Below, in pieces: positions 29,021-37,737 of a DNA stretch of 64,000 bases. Source of the stretch: Desulfovibrio sp. JY (GTDB lineage: Bacteria > Desulfobacterota > Desulfovibrionia > Desulfovibrionales > Desulfovibrionaceae); contig CP082962.1 of assembly GCA_021730285.1 (NCBI GenBank), positions 372,001 through 436,000 on the forward strand, written 5' to 3'. The position numbers were made by a program, and so were the translations under genes. Position 1 is the stretch's first letter. The number at the start of each line of letters is the position of its first letter. The notes beneath the pieces are model-generated. The model was given only the letters and a program-made list of their open reading frames with translations, did not search any database and had not been told where the DNA came from.

Positions 29021-30454
29021 GTGAAGTTGCCCCTTAAAGCCCTGCTCCCCGTCGTCGTCGGTCTGGTGCTGGCCGCCCTGCCGGTTCCGGCCGGCCTGGC
29101 CCCGTATGCCTGGTACTACTTCGCCATTTTCGCCGCCGTGGTGGTGGGGCTCGTGTTCGAGCCGATTCCGGCGGCGGCCATCGGCGTCATGGGCGTGACC
29201 CTGGCCGCGCTGTTTCGGCTGGTGCCGGTTACGGCCCCGACCCCGCCCACGGCGTCGCAAGCCATCAGCTGGGCTCTGTCGGGTTTTTCCAACGGCACGG
29301 TCTGGCTGATATTTATCGCCTTCATGTTCGCCCTGGGCTACGAAAAAACCGGGCTCGGCCGGCGCATTTCCCTGACGCTCATCAAGGTGCTCGGCAAAAA
29401 GACCCTGGGACTCGGCTACGCCGTGGCCTGCGCCGACGCCGTCCTGGCCCCGTTCATGCCGTCCAACACGGCCCGAAGCGGCGGCACCATCTTTCCCATC
29501 ATCAAGAACATTCCGCCGCTGTACGGCTCCACCCCGGACAACGATCCGCGCAAGATCGGCTCCTACATCATGTGGGTGGCCCTGGCCACGACCTGCGTGA
29601 CCAGCTCGCTGTTCCTCACCGGCCTGACCCCAAACCTGCTCGCCGTGTCGGTGATCGAAAAAACGGCCAACATCCGCCTCGATTGGACCACCTGGTTCGT
29701 GGCCATCGCGCCGGTGGGCATCATCCTCTTTCTGGCCGTGCCGCTTCTCTCCTACATCATCTATCCGCCGACCCAGAAGGAAAGCGCCGACGCCCCGATC
29801 TGGGCCGGCAAGGAACTCGACGCCATGGGCCCGATCAGCCACAAGGAGTTGACCATGGCCGGGCTGGCGCTCTTCGCCCTGCTGTTGTGGATATTCGGCG
29901 GCAAGTACGTCAACTCCACCACCACCGCCTTCATCGCCCTGTGCCTGATGCTCCTTTTCAAGGTCATCACCTGGGACGACCTGCTCGCCAACAAGCAGGC
30001 CTGGAACGTGCTCATGTGGTTCGGCACCCTGGTGGCGCTGGCCGGGGGGCTCGCCAAGACGGGCTTTCTCACCTGGTTCGCCCAGGGCGTGGCCGCGCAC
30101 CTGGCCGGCTACTCCCTGACAACGGTCATGGTGGCGCTGGTGGTGGTCTTTTTCGCCATCCACTACATCTTCGCCAGCGTCACGGCCCACGTCACGGCAC
30201 TCATGGCAGTGTTCCTCACGGCCGCGGCGGCGGTACCGGGGATGAACATGAAGGTCATGGCGCTGATGCTCGGCACGAGCCTCGGCATCATGGGCATCCT
30301 GACCCCGTTCGCCACCGGCCCCTCGCCCATCTACTACGGCAGCGGCTACATTCCGGCCAAGGACTTCTGGCGGCTGGGATTCATCTTCGGCCTGATCTTC
30401 CTGGGCGTGTTCCTGGCCGTCGGCATCCCCTGGATGCTGACCATGGGGGGATAA
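29021..30454 (+). CDS. DASS-family (SLC13) di/tricarboxylate or anion transporter
   Basis: 477 residues, about 11-12 membrane segments. Family motifs: SNTARSGGTIFPII (about 147-160, the SNT motif of the first sodium/substrate site) and the TGPSPIYYGSGYIP segment near residue 429. Likely CitT/TtdT-type carboxylate exchange or uptake across the inner membrane; substrate not determinable. GTG start (KLPLKALLPVVV) set by GAGGAGG six bases before. A continuous upstream frame reaching back to 27569 is antisense to the radical SAM gene and rejected. Confidence 0.88.
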   Translation: MKLPLKALLPVVVGLVLAALPVPAGLAPYAWYYFAIFAAVVVGLVFEPIPAAAIGVMGVTLAALFRLVPVTAPTPPTASQAISWALSGFSNGTVWLIFIAFMFALGYEKTGLGRRISLTLIKVLGKKTLGLGYAVACADAVLAPFMPSNTARSGGTIFPIIKNIPPLYGSTPDNDPRKIGSYIMWVALATTCVTSSLFLTGLTPNLLAVSVIEKTANIRLDWTTWFVAIAPVGIILFLAVPLLSYIIYPPTQKESADAPIWAGKELDAMGPISHKELTMAGLALFALLLWIFGGKYVNSTTTAFIALCLMLLFKVITWDDLLANKQAWNVLMWFGTLVALAGGLAKTGFLTWFAQGVAAHLAGYSLTTVMVALVVVFFAIHYIFASVTAHVTALMAVFLTAAAAVPGMNMKVMALMLGTSLGIMGILTPFATGPSPIYYGSGYIPAKDFWRLGFIFGLIFLGVFLAVGIPWMLTMGG

Positions 30455-30457
30455 GAG

Positions 30458-30620
30458 CCGGGGGGAAACTTTTCTGTAGAAAAGTTCCCCCCGGACCCCC
30501 TTTCCAAAGACTTTTAGCGACTACAGAGTATTGCCATTATCCACCAGTAACCGTTGAAAGTTTTTGGGAGGGGAGAGCGCGAGAGGGGGACCCTTTTTTC
30601 AAAAAGGGTCCCCCTCTCGC
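30458..30620. repeat. Composite double-hairpin repeat, copy 2
   Basis: Left hairpin CCGGGGGGAAACTTTTCT / AGAAAAGTTCCCCCCGG (30458-30494) and right hairpin GCGAGAGGGGGACCC / GGGTCCCCCTCTCGC (30579-30620). The 84-base linker is about 80% identical to that of the 52423 copy. It starts three bases after the DASS stop and ends 15 bases before the TatD stop, so it fills the whole convergent gap. Confidence 0.88.
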
Positions 30621-30635
30621 ATCTTCTCCCCCTTC

Positions 30636-31460
30636 CTATATCCCAAAAAACTTACGCGCGTTGTCGCCGGTCGTGAGCCAGACCTCGGCCGGGTCGCGTT
30701 CCATGAGCGCGGCCACGCGCTGGGCGGTGAAGGCGATCAGGGCCGGCTCGTTGCGCTTGCCGCGCCAGGGCTCGGGCGCGAGGTACGGCGTGTCGGTCTC
30801 CAGGAGGATGCGGGACAGATCCATGGCCGCCACCGCTTCGGCCAGATCGGTATTTTTGGCATAGGTCACCGGGCCCGGGATCGAGGCCAGCCAGCCCCGG
30901 GAAAAGACCTCCCCGGCCAGCCAGGCCCCGCCGCCGAAGCAGTGCCACACCAGCGGCCGGTCCCGAAACCCCATGTCGTCGAGGATGGCCAGGGTGTCCG
31001 CTTCGGCATTACGGCTGTGGATGACCACCGGCACGTCGAGTCCCCTGGCCAGTTCCAACTGCTCCCGAAACACGCGCTGTTGCGTCTCGGCCGTGGACGC
31101 GTCCCAGTAATAGTCGAGCCCGATCTCGCCCACGGCCCGCAAGCGCGCCTCGTCGCGAAAGGCCGCCGCCATGGCCGGCAGGTCGTCGACCGCCATCGTG
31201 GCCGCGTCGCAGGGATGCACGCCCAGGATGTAAAAGACCTCCGGCCGGTCCTTGAAATAGTCCCGGTGGGCCAGATAGGCGGCCGGTCCCAGAAACACGT
31301 TGCCCACGGCCGACACTCCGGCCGCCGCCGCCCGGTCGAGGGCAGGCCCGATCTCTTCCGGGGCGAACTCCTCCACGTCCAGATGGGCATGGCTCTCCAC
31401 CCCGCCCGCCGGCAGTCCGAGGGTCGCCGGATCCTGCCGCTCACGTTTTTTTCTCGACAC
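30636..31460 (-). CDS. TatD-family metal-dependent hydrolase
   Basis: 274 residues, TIM-barrel metallohydrolase. Metal ligands visible: HxH in ESHAHLD (about 22-28), Glu in GEIGLDYYW (about 113-121), His in VIHSRNA, His in WHCFGG, Asp in LETDTPYLAP. TatD proteins are 3'-5' DNA/RNA exonucleases involved in DNA repair. GTG start (VSRKKRERQD) with AAGGAAG eight bases before; the much longer open frame above it is antisense to the channel gene and rejected. Confidence 0.9.
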   Translation of the reverse strand: MSRKKRERQDPATLGLPAGGVESHAHLDVEEFAPEEIGPALDRAAAAGVSAVGNVFLGPAAYLAHRDYFKDRPEVFYILGVHPCDAATMAVDDLPAMAAAFRDEARLRAVGEIGLDYYWDASTAETQQRVFREQLELARGLDVPVVIHSRNAEADTLAILDDMGFRDRPLVWHCFGGGAWLAGEVFSRGWLASIPGPVTYAKNTDLAEAVAAMDLSRILLETDTPYLAPEPWRGKRNEPALIAFTAQRVAALMERDPAEVWLTTGDNARKFFGI

Positions 31461-31550
31461 CGTATACACTTCCTTGTCGTTTGCGCGCCGCGTTGACGCC
31501 GGAGCACAGGCCACGTAGGACATGCCAACGCCAAAAAGGAGCCGTCCACT

Positions 31551-33044
31551 TTGCCCGCGCCTGCCGTTTCCCTGCCTGCAGCATTGCCCGAGCTTGGTCG
31601 CATGACCATCGGCGTCGGCTGGCGACTGGGCGCGGCCGTGGCCGTTTTTCTGGCCATAACAGCCCTTCTGCGGCTGCTGTGGCGCCGGGGCGTCATTAGC
31701 CGTCCGCTGGGGGGCCTCGTCAAGTGGCTCTGCGGCCTGGCGATCCTGTGGGGCCTGTCCTGGCTGTTGCCGGCCAACGCCGCCGCCTCCGGGGAAACCG
31801 CCATGACCATGGCCGCGCTGGTCATGATCTGGCTGGCCGCCTGCCATGGCGTGGACTTCGTTTACACCCACCTCGTGCCCTCCCGGGGGACCGGCCGGCC
31901 CGGCCGCCATATCCTTCAGGACCTGCTCAAATTCTGCATCCTGGCCGTGCTCGTGGGCTGGGGACTGCGGCAACTGCTCGATATCCAGCTCGGGTCCCTG
32001 CTCACCTCCTCGGCCATCCTCACCGCCGTCATCGGCCTGTCCATGCAGGACACCATCGGCAGCCTGTTTTCCGGCCTGCTGCTCCAGGTGGAAAAACCCT
32101 TTGTCGAGGGAGACTGGATCAAGCTCGGCGATGTGGAAGGCCGGGTCACGGAAGTCACCTGGCGCTATACCAAGGTGATGACCCTCGCCGCTTCCGAAGT
32201 GTTTTTGCCCAACAATGCCGTGGCCAAGGAACGCCTCGTCAACTACAGCCGCCCGGACGGCACCTTGTGCCAGATCGTCTATGTGCCGGCCCCCCCGGAC
32301 GCGCCGCCGGTCAAGGTCAAATCGGCCATCCAGACGGCCCTGACCCGGGCCGAAGGAGTCCTGAAAAATCCTCCGCCCCGGGCCCGGCTGCACGAGATCC
32401 AGGCCGACCGGGTCGTGTATGCCGCCGTGTATTACATCCGCGGCTTCCATACGCGCCTCAACACCGCCGATGCCGTGCTTTCCACCGTCTGGTACCAGTT
32501 TGTCGAGCGCGGCATCGAAATACCGCCCCCGGCCCGGCGCGTCATCATGGACGCCCCCGACCCCGATCGCGGCCACCCCGAGGGACTGGCCGCCTTAAGC
32601 GAGGTCGAGCTGCTTTCCGGCCTCACCGACGCGGAAATGGAGATGCTGGCCCGGGTGTCCGTGATCCGCCAGTTTTCCCCGGACCAGACCATCGTGGCCA
32701 AGGGCGAACAGGGCACGACCATGTGCTTTATCCTGTCCGGGCTTGTGGCCGTGGTCATCGACGGCAAGGAAGTGGCCCGGCTGGCGGCGGGCCAGATTTT
32801 CGGCGAGATGGCCCTTTTGACCGGCGAACCACGCCAGGCCGACGTGCGCGCCGTGGAGCCCACGCGGGGCCTGGAGGTGGACCGGGAGGGATTTCGCATG
32901 GTCCTGGCCCGCCATCCCGAAATCATCGACCGCGTACGGGCGATTTTTACCGCCCGCGCCGCCGCCAACCGCTCCGCCCAAGCCCCCGGGGCACCGGACG
33001 AAGCGACAACCCTGTTCGCCCGCTTTTGCAAGCTCTTTTTATGA
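31551..33044 (+). CDS. MscS-type mechanosensitive channel with C-terminal cyclic-nucleotide-binding domain
   Basis: 497 residues. Four to five membrane segments (about 20-165). The pore-lining region is LTSSAILTAVIGLSMQDTIG and the beta domain starts VEKPFVEGDWIKLGDVEGRV (about 182-201). Residues about 345-460 are a cNMP-binding (CAP_ED) domain with FGEMALLTGEPRQADVRA as phosphate-binding cassette. TTG start because AAGGAG sits nine bases upstream; the first ATG (codon 18) has no such site. It overlaps the next gene by four bases (ATGA). Confidence 0.88.
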   Translation: MPAPAVSLPAALPELGRMTIGVGWRLGAAVAVFLAITALLRLLWRRGVISRPLGGLVKWLCGLAILWGLSWLLPANAAASGETAMTMAALVMIWLAACHGVDFVYTHLVPSRGTGRPGRHILQDLLKFCILAVLVGWGLRQLLDIQLGSLLTSSAILTAVIGLSMQDTIGSLFSGLLLQVEKPFVEGDWIKLGDVEGRVTEVTWRYTKVMTLAASEVFLPNNAVAKERLVNYSRPDGTLCQIVYVPAPPDAPPVKVKSAIQTALTRAEGVLKNPPPRARLHEIQADRVVYAAVYYIRGFHTRLNTADAVLSTVWYQFVERGIEIPPPARRVIMDAPDPDRGHPEGLAALSEVELLSGLTDAEMEMLARVSVIRQFSPDQTIVAKGEQGTTMCFILSGLVAVVIDGKEVARLAAGQIFGEMALLTGEPRQADVRAVEPTRGLEVDREGFRMVLARHPEIIDRVRAIFTARAAANRSAQAPGAPDEATTLFARFCKLFL

Positions 33045-34147
33045 CTAGCCAAACGCTTCATACCGGACGGCCCCTGCCCGCCGCCCTGGCCCTGGGATTC
33101 GCAGGAGCCGGCGCGACCTGCCTGCTTTTGCGCGAACTGCTGCTGGCCTACTGCGGCAACGAAGCCGCCATGGGCGCCGCCCTGGCCCTGCTCCCCCTGG
33201 CTATCGCCGCCGGCGCGACCCTGCCCCGCCGGCTCTGGCCCGAAAGCGATCCGGCCAACCTCCTCGGGCCGGCGCTCGGCTTTTTTGCCATCAGCCTGCC
33301 CGTTTCCCTGCTGCTGCCGCGTCTGGCCCGGCCGGGCATGATCGTCGGCGACGCGGCCGCCCTCTCGCCCCTGGCCGTGGCGGGGTCCGCCCTTGGCGCC
33401 TTCATCCCCCTGGGGCTGTGCCTGGGACTCGTCTGGACGCTGACCGGAGCCGTCGGTTGTCGCCAGGAAGGAAAAAAGGGAGCCCGCCTGCCCGCCGCAC
33501 TGGCCAGCGCGGCCGCCCTCGGCGCGCTTTTCGTCCAGTTTGTCGCCATCCCGAAGCTCACGCCGCTCAACGCCAGCCTGGATATGGGACTTGCCTGCTG
33601 CGTGGCCGGCATCCTCTGCGCCGCCGGATCGCCGGGCGGCCGCGCTCCCGAAACCTGGCTGTCGGTCATGGCCCTTGGCTTCGTGCTGCTGCTGCCTATG
33701 TCGGGACTTATCGAGCTGCGCCTTGCCGCCTGGCAGTGGCGATGCCCCGTGACGGCGGTCCCCGCCGTACCGGCGGCCATCGGCACGGTCCTCGGCGGCG
33801 GCGCCAGGGCGCTGTCCACGGCGCTCACCTATCTGGCCCTGTGCATCGCCGTGCTCGCGGCCCTGGCCGGCCGCGCCAGCCTGCCGGGACTGCGGGGGGA
33901 CGAGTCCCGAAACCTGGCCGCCGGCATGGCCGAAGCGGGCGTGTTCCTGGGGCTGCTGTTGGCCTATCAGGGAATGACGGGAAACCTCTTTCCCCATCTG
34001 CCGGCCCTGGCCGCGGCCTGGCTGGGCGGGGACGCCCTGGCCCTCTATCCAGGGCGAGAGGCCGGACGCAGCCTCGTTCCCAGTACGCCCGCCCTGTGCG
34101 GCGCGGCCCTGGGGCTGGCGCTCCTTTCCGCCCTGCTCATTTTGTAG
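33041..34147 (+). CDS. Polytopic membrane protein, spermidine-synthase-like membrane domain
   Basis: 368 residues, about 10 hydrophobic helices and almost no soluble part. The start (LGFAGAGATCLLLRELLLAY, about 16-35, then GNEAAMGAALALLPLAIAAG) resembles the membrane domain fused to some spermidine-synthase-like proteins, but the SAM-binding synthase domain is absent. The ATG overlaps the stop of the channel gene (ATGA), so the two are co-translated and may work together. Function unknown. Confidence 0.7.
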   Translation: MTSQTLHTGRPLPAALALGFAGAGATCLLLRELLLAYCGNEAAMGAALALLPLAIAAGATLPRRLWPESDPANLLGPALGFFAISLPVSLLLPRLARPGMIVGDAAALSPLAVAGSALGAFIPLGLCLGLVWTLTGAVGCRQEGKKGARLPAALASAAALGALFVQFVAIPKLTPLNASLDMGLACCVAGILCAAGSPGGRAPETWLSVMALGFVLLLPMSGLIELRLAAWQWRCPVTAVPAVPAAIGTVLGGGARALSTALTYLALCIAVLAALAGRASLPGLRGDESRNLAAGMAEAGVFLGLLLAYQGMTGNLFPHLPALAAAWLGGDALALYPGREAGRSLVPSTPALCGAALGLALLSALLIL

Positions 34148-34225
34148 TGCCGTAAAAAACGCCGCCGCCCCTTGTTGCCCGCCGCCGCCGGCGCTACAAA
34201 ATGGCAAACATCCGGAGGCGTACCC

Positions 34226-35320
34226 ATGAGTGTCCTTTTTTCCCCCGTCAAAATCGGGCCGCGAACGCTTAAAAACCGCATCATCGTCGCGCCCATGTGC
34301 CAATACTCGGCCGAAAACGGCCACCCCACCTACTGGCACGCCATGCATCTCGGCCATCTGGCCATCTCCGGAGCCGGGGCCCTCGTCATCGAAGCCACGG
34401 CCGTGGAGTCCCAGGGGCGCATTTCGGCGCAGGACCTGGGCTTGTGGTCCAAACCCCACGAAGACTCCCTGCGCCGCACGTTGACCGTTGTGCGGGCCTG
34501 CGCGCCCATCCCCATCCTGGTGCAGCTCGCCCACGCCGGCCGCAAGGCGTCCACGGCCACCCCCTGGGACGGCGGCGCGCAAATTTCCCCGGCCCAAGGC
34601 GGCTGGGTGCCCGACGCCCCCTCGGCCATCCCCTACGAACCGGAAGAAATCACGCCCCACGCCCTCGACGCCGCCGGACTCGGCCGCATCGAACAGGCCT
34701 TCGGCGACGCCGCCAAACGCGCCGACGCCCTGGATCTGGCCGGCGTGGAAATCCACTGCGCCCACGGCTACCTGCTGCACCAGTTTCTTTCGCCGCTTTC
34801 CAACACCCGCGACGACGACTGCGGCGGCAGCCTCGAAAACCGCCTGCACTTCCCGCTGCGCATCATCAAAGCCGTGCGCAAGGCCCTGCCCCAAAACCGC
34901 ATCCTCGGCGTTCGCATCTCGGCCACGGACTGGGTCCCCGGCGGCTGGGACATCGAGGACAGCGTCGCCTTTGCCCGCGAAATCAAGAAATGCGGCGGCG
35001 ACTACATCCACGTTTCCTCCGGCGGTCTGTCGCCGCAGCAACAAATCCCCGTCGCGCCCGGCTACCAGGTCCCCTTCGCCGAACGCATCCGCCGCGAAAC
35101 CGGCCTGCCCACCATCGCCGTGGGGCTCATTACCGACCCGGCCCTGGCCGAAACCATCGTCGTCACCGGCCAGGCCGATATGGTCGCCCTGGCCCGGGGC
35201 ATGCTCTACGACCCGCGCTGGCCCTGGCACGCCGCCGCCGCCCTGGGCGACCAGGTCGACGCGCCGAACCAGTACCTGCGCTGCGAACCGCATGGGCTGA
35301 AGGGACTTTTTCGCCGGTAA
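34226..35320 (+). CDS. Old yellow enzyme family NADH:flavin oxidoreductase
   Basis: 364 residues, FMN TIM barrel of the YqjM/NamA type. N-terminal VLFSPVKIGPRTLKNRIIVAPMCQYS with the regulatory Cys24, catalytic His pair in EIHCAHGYLLHQFLSPLSN (about 173-191) and phosphate-binding GLITDPALAE / DMVALARGML. It reduces activated C=C bonds or nitro groups using NAD(P)H. Start at MSVLFSPV because CCGGAGG precedes it; 18 upstream codons rejected. Monocistronic, with a hairpin cluster behind it. Confidence 0.92.
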   Translation: MSVLFSPVKIGPRTLKNRIIVAPMCQYSAENGHPTYWHAMHLGHLAISGAGALVIEATAVESQGRISAQDLGLWSKPHEDSLRRTLTVVRACAPIPILVQLAHAGRKASTATPWDGGAQISPAQGGWVPDAPSAIPYEPEEITPHALDAAGLGRIEQAFGDAAKRADALDLAGVEIHCAHGYLLHQFLSPLSNTRDDDCGGSLENRLHFPLRIIKAVRKALPQNRILGVRISATDWVPGGWDIEDSVAFAREIKKCGGDYIHVSSGGLSPQQQIPVAPGYQVPFAERIRRETGLPTIAVGLITDPALAETIVVTGQADMVALARGMLYDPRWPWHAAAALGDQVDAPNQYLRCEPHGLKGLFRR

Positions 35321-35328
35321 GGGGGGGT

Positions 35329-35398
35329 CCGGGGGACATCAAGTCCCCCGGCGGGTCCAGGGCAGCGCCCTGGCGGGGTCGCAGGGGCAGAGCCCCTG
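35329..35398. repeat. Triple-hairpin GC-rich repeat
   Basis: Three perfect stems in a row: CCGGGGGAC/GTCCCCCGG (35329-35351), CCAGGGC/GCCCTGG (35357-35373) and CAGGGGC/GCCCCTG (35382-35398). They fill the gap between two converging genes. The wording (GGTCCAGGGCAGCGCCCTGG type) is like palindromic repeats scattered in many GC-rich genomes. Distinct from the composite elements. May help terminate transcription despite lacking T-tracts. Confidence 0.7.
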
Positions 35399-35405
35399 CT
35401 CCGCC

Positions 35406-36086
35406 TTACCCGACTCGCGTAAAAAGCAGCGCCGTCTTGACCCGGCCGCTGCCGGTAAGGCGTTGTGGCGACCAATGGGGGCCGAGCTGTTCGGCCAGGG
35501 CATCGGCCAGGTGAAAATGCCCGTCGCGCACATGGCCGGGGTAGAGGCGTTTCAGTTCGGCCGGGGATGCGGGCAGATCGTCAAGCCGGTAGGCGGGGCG
35601 CAAGGTGAAAAAAAGTTCATCCGAGGCCCAGGCCACGGCGGCGGCGGCCACGCTTTGGAGCCGGCCCTTGGTGATGACGCCGCGCCCGATGAAGTCGATG
35701 AGCATGGCCATTTCGCAGGGGGGCGTGTCGGGTGGTTCGCACAGAAAGTCGCAGGCGGAAAATTCCACATTGTCCAGCCCGTGCAGGCGGGCCAGCTCCC
35801 TGGCGGCGCGGATGACACCGGGGTCGACGTCGCAGCCAAGCACCCTGGTCGCGCCGCGCCGCGCCGCCCGGAAGGCGAAGTAGCCCAGGTTGCAGCCGAG
35901 GTCGACCACGGATTTGCCGGCCACATCGAGGTTGCCGACGTAGCTTTCGAGCTCGTCCGGGCCGGGGCCGTGCCCCGAGGCGAGGAGGGTTCCATCGGGG
36001 CTGTACACCGGACGCCAGACGCAGGCGGGATCCAGGCCGGCCAGCAGCCGGCGGGCGGCCTCGAGGTGGGGGATTTCCGTTGGCAT
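35406..36086 (-). CDS. Class I SAM-dependent methyltransferase
   Basis: 226 residues from MPTEIPHLEAARR; the frame stays open 61 codons further but that part is low-quality. Motif I SVVDLGCNLGYFAFRAARRG (about 59-78), the acidic loop GCDVDPGVI and CDFLCEPP. The overall layout resembles tRNA/small-molecule methyltransferases such as CmoB-like enzymes, but the substrate cannot be assigned. Ribosome-binding site weak (ACAGG). Confidence 0.75.
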   Translation of the reverse strand: MPTEIPHLEAARRLLAGLDPACVWRPVYSPDGTLLASGHGPGPDELESYVGNLDVAGKSVVDLGCNLGYFAFRAARRGATRVLGCDVDPGVIRAARELARLHGLDNVEFSACDFLCEPPDTPPCEMAMLIDFIGRGVITKGRLQSVAAAAVAWASDELFFTLRPAYRLDDLPASPAELKRLYPGHVRDGHFHLADALAEQLGPHWSPQRLTGSGRVKTALLFTRVG

Positions 36087-36271
36087 GACCTGTTGTAGCG
36101 GAGTTGCCGCCCAAAGCAAGGGGGAGAGGAGCCGGGAGTTGTCAAACCTCGTCTGCTTGGGTAAGAGCGAACACCCACGTGAGGACGCGCGGGCGTGACG
36201 CGCTTTCGCCTTCCGCGCCGACGCCACGATTTGGCGGCCGCGTCGCAAACCCCCTACCCCAAAACCCAATC

Positions 36272-37729
36272 ATGGTATTTAGCTCCGCTTCATTTCTGTT
36301 TTATTTTTTGCCGCTCGTGCTGGCGCTGTATTTTTCCTGTGTGACCTTCGGACGGTTGCGCAACTGGATTCTACTGGCGGCGAGCCTTTTTTTCTATACC
36401 TGGGGTGAAGGCGAATATGTCGTCATCATGCTGGTTTCGATCCTGGCCAACTATCTGTTCGGCATATGGATCTACAAAGCCCACGAGCGCAACAACGCCA
36501 AGCGCCAGATGGCGGTGGCCATCACCTTCAACCTGCTGCTCCTTGTCATTTTCAAGTACACGAATTTCCTCGTGGCCAACTGCAACCTGGTCTTGAGCGA
36601 ATTCGGCCTGCCGACCATGACGGTCGGCGCCGTGCATTTGCCCATCGGCATTTCCTTTTTCACGTTCCACTGCATTTCCTACCTGATGGACATCTACCGC
36701 CGGCAGACGCCGCCGCAGATGTCACTGCCCAACACGGCCCTCTACATTTCGCTTTTCCCCCAGCTCGTGGCCGGCCCCATCATCCGCTACAAGGATATCG
36801 CCTCCCAGATTACCCACCGAACCGTGGGTCTGGAGCGGTTTTCCCAGGGCATCAACCGCTTCATCATCGGCCTGGGCAAGAAAGTGCTGATCGCCAACGT
36901 GGTGGGGCTGCCGGCGGACAAGATCTTCGCCATCCCGGCCGAGCATCTGACCACGCCCGTGGCCTGGCTCGGCATTACGTGCTACACGCTGCAAATATAT
37001 TTCGACTTTTCCGGCTACTCGGACATGGCCATCGGCCTGGGCCACATGTTCGGGTTCAAGTTCATGGAAAACTTCAATTATCCCTACGTGTCGCGCTCCA
37101 TCCAGGAATTCTGGCGGCGCTGGCACATCTCCCTTTCCACCTGGTTCCGCGATTACCTCTACATTCCGCTTGGCGGCAACCGGTGCAGCACGTCCCGGAT
37201 GTATTTCAACCTGGTCATGGTTTTTTTCCTGTGCGGCCTGTGGCACGGGGCCAGTTGGAACTTCGTGATCTGGGGCATGTTCCACGGGTTGTTCTCGGTG
37301 ATCGAGCGCTTTCCCCTGGCCAAACGCGTGACCCAGGGCCCGCGGCTCATCGCCCATATCTACACCCTGCTGGTGGTGATGGTGGCCTGGGTCTTTTTCC
37401 GGGCCGAATCCCTGCCGGTGGCGCTGAACTACCTGAAGGCCATGGCCGGCTTCGCCCAGGGATCGGGCGTGGAATGGCACGTGGGCCTTTTCCTCAACCC
37501 CAAGGTGGCCATCGTGCTGGTGGCGGCCGTGATCGGCGCGACCCCGGTCATCCCCTGGATCAAGGGCGTACGCGGCCGCCTGCTGGCCCTGCGCCGGTTT
37601 GGGCCCGTGGCGCTCGACGATGGCCTGGAGGCCGTCGTCAGCCTCGTCGTGATGCCGGCGGTTTTCATCCTGTGCGCCATGTCCCTGGCCAGCGGCACGC
37701 ATAATCCGTTCATTTACTTTCAGTTCTAA
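36272..37729 (+). CDS. MBOAT-family O-acyltransferase (AlgI-like)
   Basis: 485 residues, about 11-12 membrane helices. AlgI/PatA-type motifs: PQLVAGPIIRYKDI (about 167-180), FWRRWHISLSTWFRDYLYIP (about 277-296) and LCGLWHGASWNFVIWG (about 321-336) with the invariant catalytic His. It should pass acetyl groups across the inner membrane to a periplasmic acetyltransferase that modifies an exopolysaccharide. The start follows no good ribosome-binding site. Eight bases before the AlgX-like gene, hence an operon. Confidence 0.9.
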   Translation: MVFSSASFLFYFLPLVLALYFSCVTFGRLRNWILLAASLFFYTWGEGEYVVIMLVSILANYLFGIWIYKAHERNNAKRQMAVAITFNLLLLVIFKYTNFLVANCNLVLSEFGLPTMTVGAVHLPIGISFFTFHCISYLMDIYRRQTPPQMSLPNTALYISLFPQLVAGPIIRYKDIASQITHRTVGLERFSQGINRFIIGLGKKVLIANVVGLPADKIFAIPAEHLTTPVAWLGITCYTLQIYFDFSGYSDMAIGLGHMFGFKFMENFNYPYVSRSIQEFWRRWHISLSTWFRDYLYIPLGGNRCSTSRMYFNLVMVFFLCGLWHGASWNFVIWGMFHGLFSVIERFPLAKRVTQGPRLIAHIYTLLVVMVAWVFFRAESLPVALNYLKAMAGFAQGSGVEWHVGLFLNPKVAIVLVAAVIGATPVIPWIKGVRGRLLALRRFGPVALDDGLEAVVSLVVMPAVFILCAMSLASGTHNPFIYFQF

Positions 37730-37737
37730 GGTCTTGC

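Noticed and set aside
32432-35293. 953-codon minus-strand frame
   Set aside because: It is antisense to the MscS, membrane-protein and old-yellow-enzyme genes and has shadow-type composition.
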